22,490 nucleotides of DNA from Schoenoplectus triqueter (lineage: Eukaryota > Streptophyta > Magnoliopsida > Poales > Cyperaceae): the NCBI GenBank assembly GCA_964058805.1, contig CAXKVV010001844.1, positions 1 to 22,490 on the forward strand. Direction: 5' to 3'. Every line of letters starts with the position of its first letter. The first letter of the stretch is position 1. The notes under the pieces were generated by a model. That model searched no databases, was not told where the DNA came from, and was given only the letters and a program-made list of their open reading frames with translations. Below are positions 9,533-19,600 of this stretch, one piece after another. The translations under genes were made by a program, and so were the position numbers.

Positions 9533-10614
9533 ATTTTTTGGTAAATAAAATAAAAAATAGGAAAATGATATGATTTCAGTGGAAATGTGCATTCATAGTC
9601 AAACTCGATTTTCAAATTCGGTCTCAGCTCGGTTCTATTTTTTTTATTTTGATTTTTGATTATTTTTTTAACTTTTCCAAAACAATGTTCCTACTTGATT
9701 ATTAAGTGTTTTGATCAAAATACTTTGATGGTTCTTAAGTGAAAATATTTTGATCAAAATACTTAAATATTTTGATAATTAAGCATATTATTATATACTT
9801 AATAATTAATTAAAAATTTGATGGTTCTTCTTAATAATTTTTTATATTATTATATATAGATTGTTCAGTGGTTAATTAGTGCATTTTTTCTTGTAGCAAA
9901 GCAATGATCAAGCCATCCAAGCAAGGATGGAACAAATTATCGTTAATATATTAAGTTAGGGAGCTGTTTAATAAAAAAAACATGGGTACAATTTTTAAAT
10001 TTAAACATATAGTTGAAGAATATATAAATATAAGTATATTTGTGGATCGAATACAAATAAGTATTTGATAGATAATAAAATTATATCAATAAATAATTTT
10101 TTAGCTTTTTTGATATATATAATTACAATGATGATTTAAAAAAATCAATCAGGGAGCGACCATTGTTTCTACTTCTTCCTACTTATTTTAATTCATAATA
10201 ATTAGCAAGATTTTTTAAATATTTTTATCCATTATTATAATATTTATGCAATAAAAATAAAAAATAATTTTTAAAATATATTTATATCATATTGAAATCA
10301 TAAATTGCGTACAGAATAAAATACTAGTATCTACGACCTATACTCATTTGTAACAATTTTCGTTGAGTAGCTGACCCTTACGTGTTAATTTTCTATCAAA
10401 TGTATATATGACATGGATCACGTTAAAATGTTTGAAAAAGCCTAAAAAAATTAAACAAAACATCAAAATTTTGTAAAAAAAAAGAATCGAGTTTCAAATT
10501 CGGTCCGAACTAACCGGGACCGAATTTGAAACTCAGTTCTGAGTTCTGACTATCAGTATTTCCACTGAAATCATATAATTTTCTTATCTTTTTATTTTAT
10601 TTATCAAAAAAAAA
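9533..10614. mobile_element. Element with long (about 90-bp) terminal inverted repeats
   Basis: The left arm (9533-9624) and the right arm (10518-10614, reversed) match over about 85-90 bp. They share TAAATAAAATAAAAA, then ATATGATTTCAGTGGAAAT, then CTCGATT/CTGAGTT and TTCAAATTCGGTC. The enclosed 900 bp is AT-rich and contains near-palindromes around TTTTGATCAAAATACTT (about 9709 and 9756). No transposase frame is present. Long terminal repeats and size suit a non-autonomous Mutator-like or foldback element, but the exact ends run into T/A tracts and I could not establish a target duplication. Confidence 0.6.
10489..10534. repeat. Perfect 18-bp inverted repeat with 10-nt loop
   Basis: GAGTTTCAAATTCGGTCC (10489-10506) and its exact complement GGACCGAATTTGAAACTC (10517-10534) flank a 10-nt spacer. 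One arm is part of the right terminal inverted repeat of the surrounding element; the other is an extra inverted copy just inside it. Confidence 0.85.
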
Positions 10615-10840
10615 TCTATATTTCCTGTACCTGACAATATTCAAGAAGTATGTTTGAGAGAAGATGGACGTGTGACTGTGTGGCGTGCCCTCTTACCACT
10701 GTCGTGTGGGACCCGGTGGATCGTAAAAGTCGGCTGATCTGGGAGTTTTTTTTCTTTAATCCTAAATTTGAAGATTTTTTGGTCCATGCAAATACTTTCT
10801 CTAACTCACCAAATAAGTATGGAATATATTTTTGATATAG
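10615..10840. other. Short spacer, locally GC-richer
   Basis: Overlapping open frames exist on both strands around 10650-10835, but neither resembles a known protein. I regard it as non-coding spacer between two repeat elements. Confidence 0.35.
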
Positions 10841-11216
10841 GTGCGTGTCCGATACGTTGCGGGTGCATATTGGCATATCGGATTATTTTATTCACTTTGA
10901 CCAGCGGATTCGGTCTCTGATACTTCCCGATACGTCCTAATACTTCCCGATACATCTTAGATACGCGTTGATGTGTCTCCGATACATTTTGATACGTCTC
11001 CGATATGCCCCAATACATTTTCGATACGTCCCGATACATCTTGGATACAACCTAATTAGTTTTTTTCTTTATTATATCCACTTTTAAGAAATTTGTATCG
11101 CATACTTTTTTCTTTTCGTAATCACTGACAAAGTTACAAATTCATTTCAAATTATTGAAATTTTTTTTATCATAATATAATAAATTATTTTTATATAGTA
11201 TATAAAAATATATTTA

Positions 11217-11249
<33 letters not shown>

Positions 11250-11315
11250 ATATAACCGCACTTTTATCATGTATTTTTTTAATTTTTCATACGATACCCG
11301 TACATGCACATGTGC
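10841..11315. mobile_element. Remnant with dense CGATACGTCC-type motifs
   Basis: At least ten variants of CGATACGTCC / CCGATACATC lie between 10848 and 11047, roughly every 15-25 bp. The left edge reads GTGCGTGTCCGATACG. A diverged inverted version (GTGCATGTACGGGTATCG read in reverse) lies near 11290-11310, so it may be the opposite end. An AT-only core separates them. This resembles the subterminal motif arrays of plant hAT-type elements, but termini and target duplication are not secure. Confidence 0.45.
11217..11249. repeat. (ATT)n microsatellite
   Basis: About ten uninterrupted ATT/TTA triplets lie inside the AT-rich core of the CGATACG element remnant. Confidence 0.85.
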
Positions 11316-12031
11316 AACACAGATGCAACTACTTTTTCTTTTTTTCCTATTCATTAATTAAGTATTTGATTGATTGTATAAGAAAAGAGTAAATAAATGA
11401 GTAGTATCTTTTTATCTACTTAAGTGTAGTTATGTTTGCTATTTCTTTTCATCCATTTTTGGATTTCAATTATTGTAAATTTTAAGAAATATTCAAGATT
11501 TTAAAAAATGAAAAGTTTTAACGATTTTAACAAGCTCTGGCGTTAAGTTTTTGAGAAAAAACGGATTTAACGGGTTTTCTGTGATTTAACCATTTTTTTT
11601 GAAAAAACACATTTAACGACTGAAATTCTTTTATTTCAAATCTTAATAGTTAGTGACTATAAATTTATATATATTTTTATTTTTTGAATATAAATTAATG
11701 CCCTAATAAAAATATAAAGTAAATTTATTATATAATAGTTTAGTATAATTTAAGATTTTTAACTTTTAAGTACATAATTAATATTATAATTACTTAATTT
11801 AGTTAATTATTAAGCACTAATTTTATGAGAATGAATTTCTTAATATTTTTAAATATGAATTAGTAAGTAAAAAGTGATTGATCGTTTTTTAATTTAACGA
11901 CGTATAAAACCATTAAAATCGTTATCTGATCATCTCACAGTTAAGAGCTGTTAAACATTTTTTAAAAGTTTGGAAATATTACATAAATTGGTGTGAAATT
12001 ATGCAAACTAATAATTTAATCTAATAATTTT
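11316..12031. other. AT-rich stretch upstream of the hAT transposase remnant
   Basis: Several TTTAACG / TTAACGGG strings occur between 11518 and 11625 and again near 11895. No coding sequence for the missing transposase N-terminus (BED zinc finger, first catalytic residues) can be recognised, so the transposase gene is truncated here or too decayed to see. Confidence 0.4.
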
Positions 12032-12877
12032 GAGAATATAGATTTTCATCGAATCTCGGAGGATGTGCACGATGACTCGCCTCTGTCACTGATTATAGAA
12101 GCCATGAGAGAAAAATTCCTGAAATATTGGGATGAATTTCATCTCGTTAGAATTTTTGTCATTTGTCTTCATCCTTCATTCAAGAAGAAGTATATTATAA
12201 AATTGCTTGAACGGTATAAGAAGAATCTAAATTTACCACATATCGGGGATAAACAACATATGACATCCCCTTTGGAAAAAATGTTCAACCTATAAAACAC
12301 TCAACTTCATGCAAACTAAATGAATCAACCATCTTCTTCGAATTCTCATAATATTAGGTACTAAAATCTAACATATTTACAATATTCTAACTCGTTATTG
12401 TGAGACTAATATTTTTATTTTTTGACATATGTCAGGAGCAATAGTCGGTCTGCATTATTACGAGACTTGGAGGAAGATGATGACTCACAAATGCAAACAA
12501 ATATGAATGAATTAGTTAGCTATTATTTAGGAAGTATGGAACCCGACGGTATTGATATCCTCGGTTATTGGAAGAGAAATGAAACTGCATATCCAACTCT
12601 CGCCATGATGACACGTGATATATTTACCGTGCTCGTGTCAAGCGTCTCTTATGAATCCTGTTTTAGTTCAGCAAACATGATACTAACAGATAAACGTAAC
12701 ATATTTGGTGCAAAGACATTTGAACGACTCGTATGCTTGAAAGACTGGTTTGATGCAGAATAATGTAATCAACATGCACTCGTAGAACAATCATCCGGTG
12801 AATTTATGACAGAAGCGGATGGAGACTCAGATGGTATGTCAGAAAATGAGCTATGGTATATGAACTCGAATTTTTAG
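12032..12877 (+). pseudogene. hAT transposase, C-terminal remnant
   Basis: Only the last part of a hAT (Ac/Tam3-type) transposase remains. The first section includes MREKFLKYWDEFHLV and a following LHPSFKKKY, matching the region before the dimerisation domain. After a plausible 78-bp intron (12358-12435, AG|GTACTAA to TATGTCAG) comes the hAT dimerisation domain (Dimer_Tnp_hAT). Its landmarks are ELVSYYLGS, DILGYWKRNETAYPTLAMM, a TRDIF-VSSVSYESCFSS stretch and DKRNIFGAKTFERLVCLKDW. The frame is broken by in-frame TAA at 12293-12295 and 12317-12319. TAA at 12761-12763 is followed by a further 37 open codons ending at TAG 12875-12877, so it may also be a nonsense change. The N-terminal two-thirds is absent. 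It cannot encode a working enzyme. Confidence 0.85.
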
Positions 12878-13084
12878 ATGGTATTTTTAAACACTTATAT
12901 TTTTATTTTTTTCCTATTTTTAATATTTTTCTAGCATTTACAATCCTTATTTGATTTTTTTCAATAAATTTTACTAACCAAAAAAAGTTAGAACTTCGCC
13001 TATGTATTACATAGTCGGTCCCAAGCCCGAAATAAATGAGAAGAGTAACTTTATTTATAACTCATTTATTTTAATTTTTTCTCA

Positions 13085-13690
13085 ATTTTTTTAAAGTTAT
13101 ATCATTTAATTCGAATTATTTAAGATTTTATTTAAATTTTTACTTAAATTATATCATTTAAATTATTTTCGATTTTTTAGAATTTATTTGATTATTTTTG
13201 AACTTTGAAAAAAATGACAAAAAAAATAAAATATTTTCTTATATCATTTAAAATTTTATTTTAATTTATTTTAATTCATATAATTTAAGATTTTATTTAA
13301 TTTTGAAATAATTATTTTTGGGTTTTTACAATTTTTTAGAATTTATTTGATTCTTTTATTTATTTTTGAATTTTGAAAAAAAATTGACAAAAAAATAAAA
13401 TATTTTTTATATAATTTAAAATTTTATTTTAATTTATTTTAAGTCATATCATTTAAGATTTTATTTAATTTTTAAATAATTATTTTCGATTTTTTATAAT
13501 ATTTTTGATTATTTTTGAACTTCGAAAAAATGACATTTTTTTATATTATTTAAAATTTTATTTCAATTTATTTTAACTCATATCATTTAAGATTTTTTTA
13601 ATTTTTAAATATTTTTTTTTTGTTTTTTAGATTTTTTTATTATTTTTGAACTTTGAAAAAAAATAAGAAAATAAAATAATTTTTTTGGTC
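13085..13690. repeat. AT-rich tandem array, about 130-160-bp units
   Basis: About four units recur. Landmark ATTTTTTAGAATTTATTTGA occurs at 13172 and 13331, with diverged versions at about 13489 and 13621. Each is followed by TTATTTTTGAA-TTTGAAAAAAA, and most units also contain a TATCATTTAAGATTTTATTT-like stretch. Successive spacings are about 159, 158 and 132 bp. A single related unit is inside the neighbouring short element near 14410-14500. Confidence 0.65.
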
Positions 13691-14098
13691 AAGAATATAA
13701 GTATTTATATATTTTTAGTATTTTTAATAATTATGTTTGAAATTTTCAGAATTTTAGAAAAAAAATTGGACCCGCCGACCCGTCGCGACCCGCCCCATCG
13801 TTTGATCCGCCCCTTCCCGACCCACCGACCCGTCCAACCCGACAGGTCGCGACCAAAACGCTCAAAATGAACCCGTGGTAACCCGTCCCGCTGTAACCCG
13901 TTGACCTATCCCAACCCGTCCCGCTAAAACCCGCCGACCCGCCATAACCCATCCCATTACGACCCGAACCGTCTGATTTTATAACACTAGCCTCAGACAA
14001 CGTACAATATCTTAATTCTTAACAAGACCAACACAAACCAAAGAAATTGTACAAACAATTTTCTTGAGAATCACACCAAAGAAAATTTTGCCACACAC

Positions 14099-14694
14099 TA
14101 GGGTTATAAAAAAACCCGGACGGGTCAGACCCGACCCGCTAAACCCGTGGCCGCGACTCGTGACCCAACCCGTCAAACCCGTGACCCGTTAGAACCGACG
14201 GGTCTAGCACGGGCGCGGGCAAAAAAATTTCAAAAAAACCCGTGCTAGACCCGACCCGTTTTGGACCCGTCCCGACCCGACCCGACCCGCCCAACCCGTG
14301 CAAACCCGCCCCCGACCCGTCCCGGGAATCCGTGTAAACCCGGGAAAATTCAAAAAAATTCAAAAAATTCAAAAAAATATGGTAAAAATATAAATAATTA
14401 TATATTTTAAATATTCTTAATAATTATTTTTGAATTTTTCGGAAATTTTGAGAATTTATTTGAATTTTATTGGGTTATTTTTGAATTTTGAAAAAAAAAA
14501 CCCTTGGACCCGCCCCGCCCCGCCCCGCTGACCCGTCCGACCCGACGGGTCTAGGACGGGTCGCGGCCAAACCCCCCAAAATGAACCCGTCCTAACCCGT
14601 CCCGTGAAAACCCGTTGACCCGTCCCAACCCGTCCCGTCAAAACCCGCCGACCCGTGCAAACCCGTCCCGACCCGACCCGTTTTTAATACTCTA
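14099..14694. mobile_element. Complete non-autonomous hAT-type element, 596 bp, CCCGACCCG-rich
   Basis: CCACACAC occurs directly outside both ends (14091-14098 and 14695-14702), a perfect 8-bp target duplication. The termini are TAGGGTTATAAAAA on the left and TTTTTAATACTCTA on the right, imperfect inverted repeats. About 240 bp at the left end and 190 bp at the right end consist mainly of ACCCGACCCG / AACCCGTCCC motifs around an AT-rich core, so base composition swings sharply within the element. Long open frames on the minus strand here are products of the GC-rich repeats, not genes. The right half is homologous to the right end of the decayed element at 13989. Confidence 0.87.
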
Positions 14695-14702
14695 CCACAC
14701 AC

Positions 14703-16601
14703 CCAGTAGCGTCAACATTTTCCATGCATCAAGACGTAAAGGATCTTTGCATCTTTATTTTGAAGCAGTCAAAGACTTTCAATGCTAACAGTATGACAAT
14801 ATCTTGAGAATCGTGTCAAAAACTTTTTGTAATGTGTAGCACGCCTCATTCTCTTTTTTTTTTCAAGTTTAATTTGTTTTCGTCTCCTCCATCTCTTCTT
14901 GTACAACGAACAACAACTGTACAACAAACAATTATTGCTCTCCATTCCACATGGCTGAAGGGACAAATATAAATTGTACACGAGCCAGTTCATTTCGTAA
15001 CGAGACGAATACGAACCATTCAATTTAACTTGGCAGTATATGTAGTCACGAGCTGGCTTGTCTCGTTATTATTCCGAGATGAGTTCGAATTAATATCAGC
15101 TCATTCGTAGCTCATCTCATGAGCAGTTCTAGTCTAAACTGGCTTCCCTTCAGCTTGATATGGCTTGGAAAAGTTGTTTGCGCAAGGGTTTCGGTCCAAA
15201 ATTATTGAGCCTTAGGTCTGAAATAGTGGTTTGTTAAATGTTAACAGCGCTCAAATAATTATAATTTCTTTATTCAAACTCGAGGCGATTCAAAATGCAT
15301 TAAAAATTTAATGACAAACTCTATAAAATTGACACATAATCTTAGTTACTCCATATAAAATTTAAATTAAAAAAAATTCTTCTTTGTTATCAGTGCTCCG
15401 TCTTGATCCCAACTTGAGTCTTTCATTTTTTTTTGGGTTTTCTTTTTTCTGAAAAAACAACTAAAACACAATAGTATCCCGAACTTATGCAATTTTAATC
15501 TAAAATTAAATCTAAATTAATCTATTTTTTTTTGTTTTGAGACTAAACGTAATTCAAAATGTAGTGTTTTCAACTATTCATCATAAATTAATTAAGGAAA
15601 TATAACAGATTTTGCAAGATCTGATAAGTAAAACTAGTATGAGTTAAGCATAATCATAATTATATTGCAGATATTCATTATTTTCTAAAATGTTCTGTTT
15701 CATATTGTAAGCATTCATTATTTTATTATTGTTTTGGAGCCAAATGAAAAATCTAAAATAAACACTTAGAAAACTCTAAAGTATTTTTTTTGTATCCCAG
15801 ATATTTTAATAAAATAACTTGTTGAGTAATATAAATTAAAATTTGAAGACTATATTTTTTTAGTTAGCGTTGAGAAATTTCACATATGTTATCAGCTTTA
15901 AAAACTTTTTCAATTCTTTTGATCTTTTCCTCGCTGATGCGACCTGATAAATTTGTCACTGTTAGAGTTACAGAAGATAAAATTTTACATAGAACACTTA
16001 TTAAATATAAGCTTGTCGTTAGTAGTCTATGTAAATTGTAATAGGAAACGTTCGCAGTGGTTGTTGACGTAAAGGATGGTACTTGATTCTACACTGTAAT
16101 TAAATTAGCACTTCCTAAGTGTAGCACATTGGTATATAATTTTTTTGGAAAAAAAAATAGGAGATCGGCTCCGAGAGGTACACCGTGCACATGTCGCCAG
16201 TATGAGTCGCAAGGGAAGGGAAAAGCAGGGTTTGTGTTTATTCACTGCATTCTATGACATAAATTTCTCTTGTCAAAAGATTTTAGAAGTTTATTATAAA
16301 TGTCGGTATTTTTTGGATTGCCGAAAAGCACACAAGAAACATAGCATACTAATACTGAGGAAAAGAATAATTAGAAAAGCAAATCTATACAAAATAATAC
16401 AAGATCAATCCTGGTCTTACGTGGTTATACATATCACATGCAACTTCAGGAAAACAACCCCAAAAGAATAACTCAATCACAAACTCTCTTTCTTCACCAC
16501 ACGGCAAATATATTAGCAAACATTACACTAATTTTTACAAAAGATAAAACCACGCCCTAAGTTATGTTAAAAAGAATCAAATGATAGAAAAATTAAAAGA
16601 G
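14703..16601. other. Intergenic stretch between the hAT elements and the MAP65 gene
   Basis: No gene is recognised. Positions about 14960-15135 carry GAGCTGGCTTG, GAGATGAGTTCGAA and AGCTCATCTCATGAGC motifs, probably a fragment of another GAGCTC-type element. The section from about 16250 to 16601 is likely the 3' untranslated region of the minus-strand MAP65 gene. A plus-strand frame at 16145-16471 shows no family resemblance and is probably spurious. Confidence 0.4.
16290..16295 (-). terminator. Possible polyadenylation signal of the MAP65 gene
   Basis: On the minus strand this reads AATAAA, about 310 nt beyond the stop codon at 16602-16604. Another AATAAA lies at 16237-16242. Plant poly(A) signals are loose, so this is only a candidate. 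Confidence 0.25.
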
Positions 16602-19600
16602 TCATGGAGATGGTGGAACCGAATTCAACGCCGAAATCTCAGAAGCATTTTCTTTGGCAATAAAGAGACTTCTCTTAGTTGCCATCAATTTGGAAGCCCT
16701 TGGCGCATTGTTATTTACACTAGAAATTCTCTTGTTAGAATAAGTTGGAGTAAAGCTAGGAGTTCTGTTGAAACCTCTACTTGAAGGAGGTCGACTTGCG
16801 CTGGTTGGTGGCCTTGATGAAATAGGAGATGGTTGTCCCTTCATCCATTGGGATTGAACTTTTTTCCTCTCCTGGAAATAAAAGGAAAACAAACATTTGT
16901 TGGCTTAAATCAATTATGAAGAGAAAGGATTACATCTGTTTTTTTCCCTGGCACCATTTGCCATTTCACATGGCAAAACCAAATTATATTCACAACTACT
17001 TGAAGGAGGTTGACTCTTATTGTACAGTTGCATTTCTAGTTAGTGATTTACTGTATAAAAAAGCAGCTAACCTTCTGTCTGAATTTCTCATCTTCCTTCT
17101 CTTTCCTTAGCAAAGCATACTCTTCAAGCATTGCTAAAAGAGGAATCTGACGTGGTTTAACAAATCAAAACAAAAAGGAAGTTATTCAAAGAAAAATATG
17201 TTTATAATTATCTCAACAGGAGTAATATAAAATTTTAGAATTATCCAAACATCTGGTCCAAATAACAATTAGTATATTGCACAAAACTAAGTACTGTTGC
17301 GAAGCCCTGCACCTGGTATGAATACAACTCTATGACAATGGTATTCCAAAGCTTGTTTTTATTTTTCATTTATTTGTTTATTGTTTTCTTTTTTTTTATT
17401 TGGGAGAAAGGTGAGATGACGGGGGGTATACCAGGCTAACTAAAACGGTATTGGTTTTAGGTACTATTGAGTTTTGACTGGTATCAAGCAATTAGGTTGG
17501 TTTTTGTCCCCTTAGGCTGTGCTCCTGAGTTTTACGGGAAAGGAAAGTGAGGGGATGGTAGAGGAAGGAGGAAAAAATGGGAGGTTAACAATTTGACCCT
17601 CAAGTTTAGAGGTGAATGGACTGAAACAAACTCAATAGAAAAAGTTTCCCCATTAACTTCCTCTTACCCATCTTAACCTTGTACAGTAAACTCTGGAGCA
17701 AGGTAAACTTATTATTTTCTCCCCTTTTTCTTCCCCTCCCCTTCTGTCACCTTCTAAAAAACTTAGGAGCACAGTGTTAGTCGTAACTGACTAAGCATAG
17801 TCCATAGAGGAAATTTTATGTTTTCTGACCTCATCATAATAGAAGGTTTTTTTCCTTTCTTCCTCCCACCTCCTAGTCTTTGCCACCAGCATTTCAACCA
17901 AACCTGAATTATCATTTTATTATTAAACCCCTTTTTATCTTTTCATCCTAATAAAATATTGCAAAATTACCTGGAATCTTATTGACCATTATACGAGCAC
18001 GCTCTGCTCGTCTTAAATTCTTGTGAGCTCCCCTGCTTACTGAATATCTCTTCTCATCCTGCATTTATTTCACATATTTATTTGAGGCACCTTGATGTTA
18101 AAGTTATCATGTTATGTAGAACACTTCATAACAATTTTCTGCATATTAAATATCAACTGCGGTACCAATATCCTTGTAAAATAAAATTTCTGTATATAAT
18201 GGAGAACTCTCTGGGATGACATTCACAACCCAGACCTGCCAGGCCAGCATCATTGACCCCAAACACTTGTCTTACTGGATTGGTTTCAAGCCAGTAATCT
18301 TCTAAATATAAATGATAGAGTTGCCCGGACCAGTCTCAAATCAGATAAGACCTACTTGAATCAATATGTATATAGCTTAGTTGATGTGCACAAATACCAT
18401 GCTATATTCCTCGAGCCAGCGCTCCTCGTCAGATGATGAAATCCACTTCTCAACTTTGTCCATTATTTCCTTCCGGCTAACAGCCTCCTCTTGGACCCTT
18501 GAAATGTATTCCTCCATTATTTTTAGTAGCTCTTCATGCTCCATTTTCCCTTCAATTAATTTCAATTCAATTCAAGCTACTTTACACAAATGAAAGATTA
18601 AGAAAGAGGGGGGGGGGGGGGATAATAGAAAATCAATTTCAGGAGAAGTGAAAAAGGTAGTGTTGCTTAATTGAAGATCAATTGAGACAAAAATTGTGAT
18701 GGAATTTCACTATTTGGAACTACTGACCCAAAAAATCATGCATGGAAAATAAAACTTTTTTTGGGTGATGTGGTGTGCACCTGTGTGCAACAAGTTTCTG
18801 AAACTACCGGTACATGCAACTCACTACACTTAGGGCTACAAATGAGTCGAATTCGAGCGAGCTGGGCTTGACTCAAGCTCGGCTCATGAAAATTGGAGTT
18901 GAGTTCGTGAAACGCTTCGAGCTGAAAAATCTAGCTCAAGCTCGACTCGAAACTATTCAAGCTAGCTCACAAGCCAATGCATGTACGTTGACTCGATTTG
19001 ACATTTATAGTTATAATATCTACAAAGATGGTACATGAGTTAATATAAAATTGATATATCAACAAATTATATTTTCAATTACATCTTTGCTACACTAATT
19101 TGAACGGATGAACCAACAAAAAAACTATTGAATCAGATATATGAGTCAAGTTATGAATGAGTAATGAGAAGTCGTTAAACCACTGAGATGGTGAGATGGT
19201 GAGATGATGAGAGATAATGAGAGATGAATTATCGGATTATGTTTTAGCAAGAAAAAAAATATAAACTATTATTATTCGAGCTGAGTTGAGCCACAAGCAG
19301 AGCCAATCCCAACTCAAACTCAGTTTATTTAACTATCGAGCTAGATTAGCTCGAGCTCGAACCCGAGCCAAGCCCGAGCTGAGCCATGAGCCCGAGTTTT
19401 TATGTAGCCCTAAATACACATAGTTGAACATAGTTTGCCACATGTGATCAGAAAAAAAATTATGAATTCTTTTGAACTAGTCATGTCTGAGCATTGTTTT
19501 TTGTATTAAAGAAGGCCAAAATCTCAAAAAACTGAACCCTTTCTATATAATTAATACTTTCTTTATTATGCTAGCAGCTCCGTCGTCTGGTGACATACAA

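Larger units (their letters stand above)
12032..13989 (+). mobile_element. Decayed hAT element: transposase remnant, tandem array and right end
   Basis: Downstream of the transposase remnant come an AT-rich tandem array and then a GC-rich right end (13769-13989) full of ACCCGTCCCG / CCCGCCGACCC motifs. It terminates in ATTTTATAACACTA, the reverse of TAGTGTTATAAAAT. The last 250 bp align with the right part of the shorter element at 14099-14694, including the shared phrase AAAATGAACCCG. This supports treating the transposase and this end as one element. The left terminus was not found, so the start given is only the first recognisable coding position. Confidence 0.6.

Noticed and set aside
10806..11039. 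Minus-strand frame with YRDVSKMYW-like repeats
   Set aside because: It is a translation of the CGATACG motif array; the periodic peptide comes from the DNA repeat, not a protein-coding gene.
13746..14641. Gly/Arg-rich minus-strand frames
   Set aside because: They are translations of GGGTCGG arrays at hAT element ends. GC-rich repeats have few stop codons, and no family is matched.
14091..14702. Telomere-like or CRISPR-like array in the ACCCG-rich blocks
   Set aside because: The motif is not a telomere unit and there is no regular repeat-spacer pattern. Terminal inverted repeats and a perfect 8-bp duplication identify a hAT-type element.
16145..16471. A 108-residue plus-strand frame
   Set aside because: No family resemblance, AT-rich codons, and it overlaps the probable 3' untranslated region of the opposite-strand MAP65 gene.
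17147..17829. Loss of a MAP65 exon because of the Tourist insertion
   Set aside because: I first suspected a missing exon between the KIPG and IPLLAML segments. It is present at 17830-17903 with matching phases, outside the MITE.
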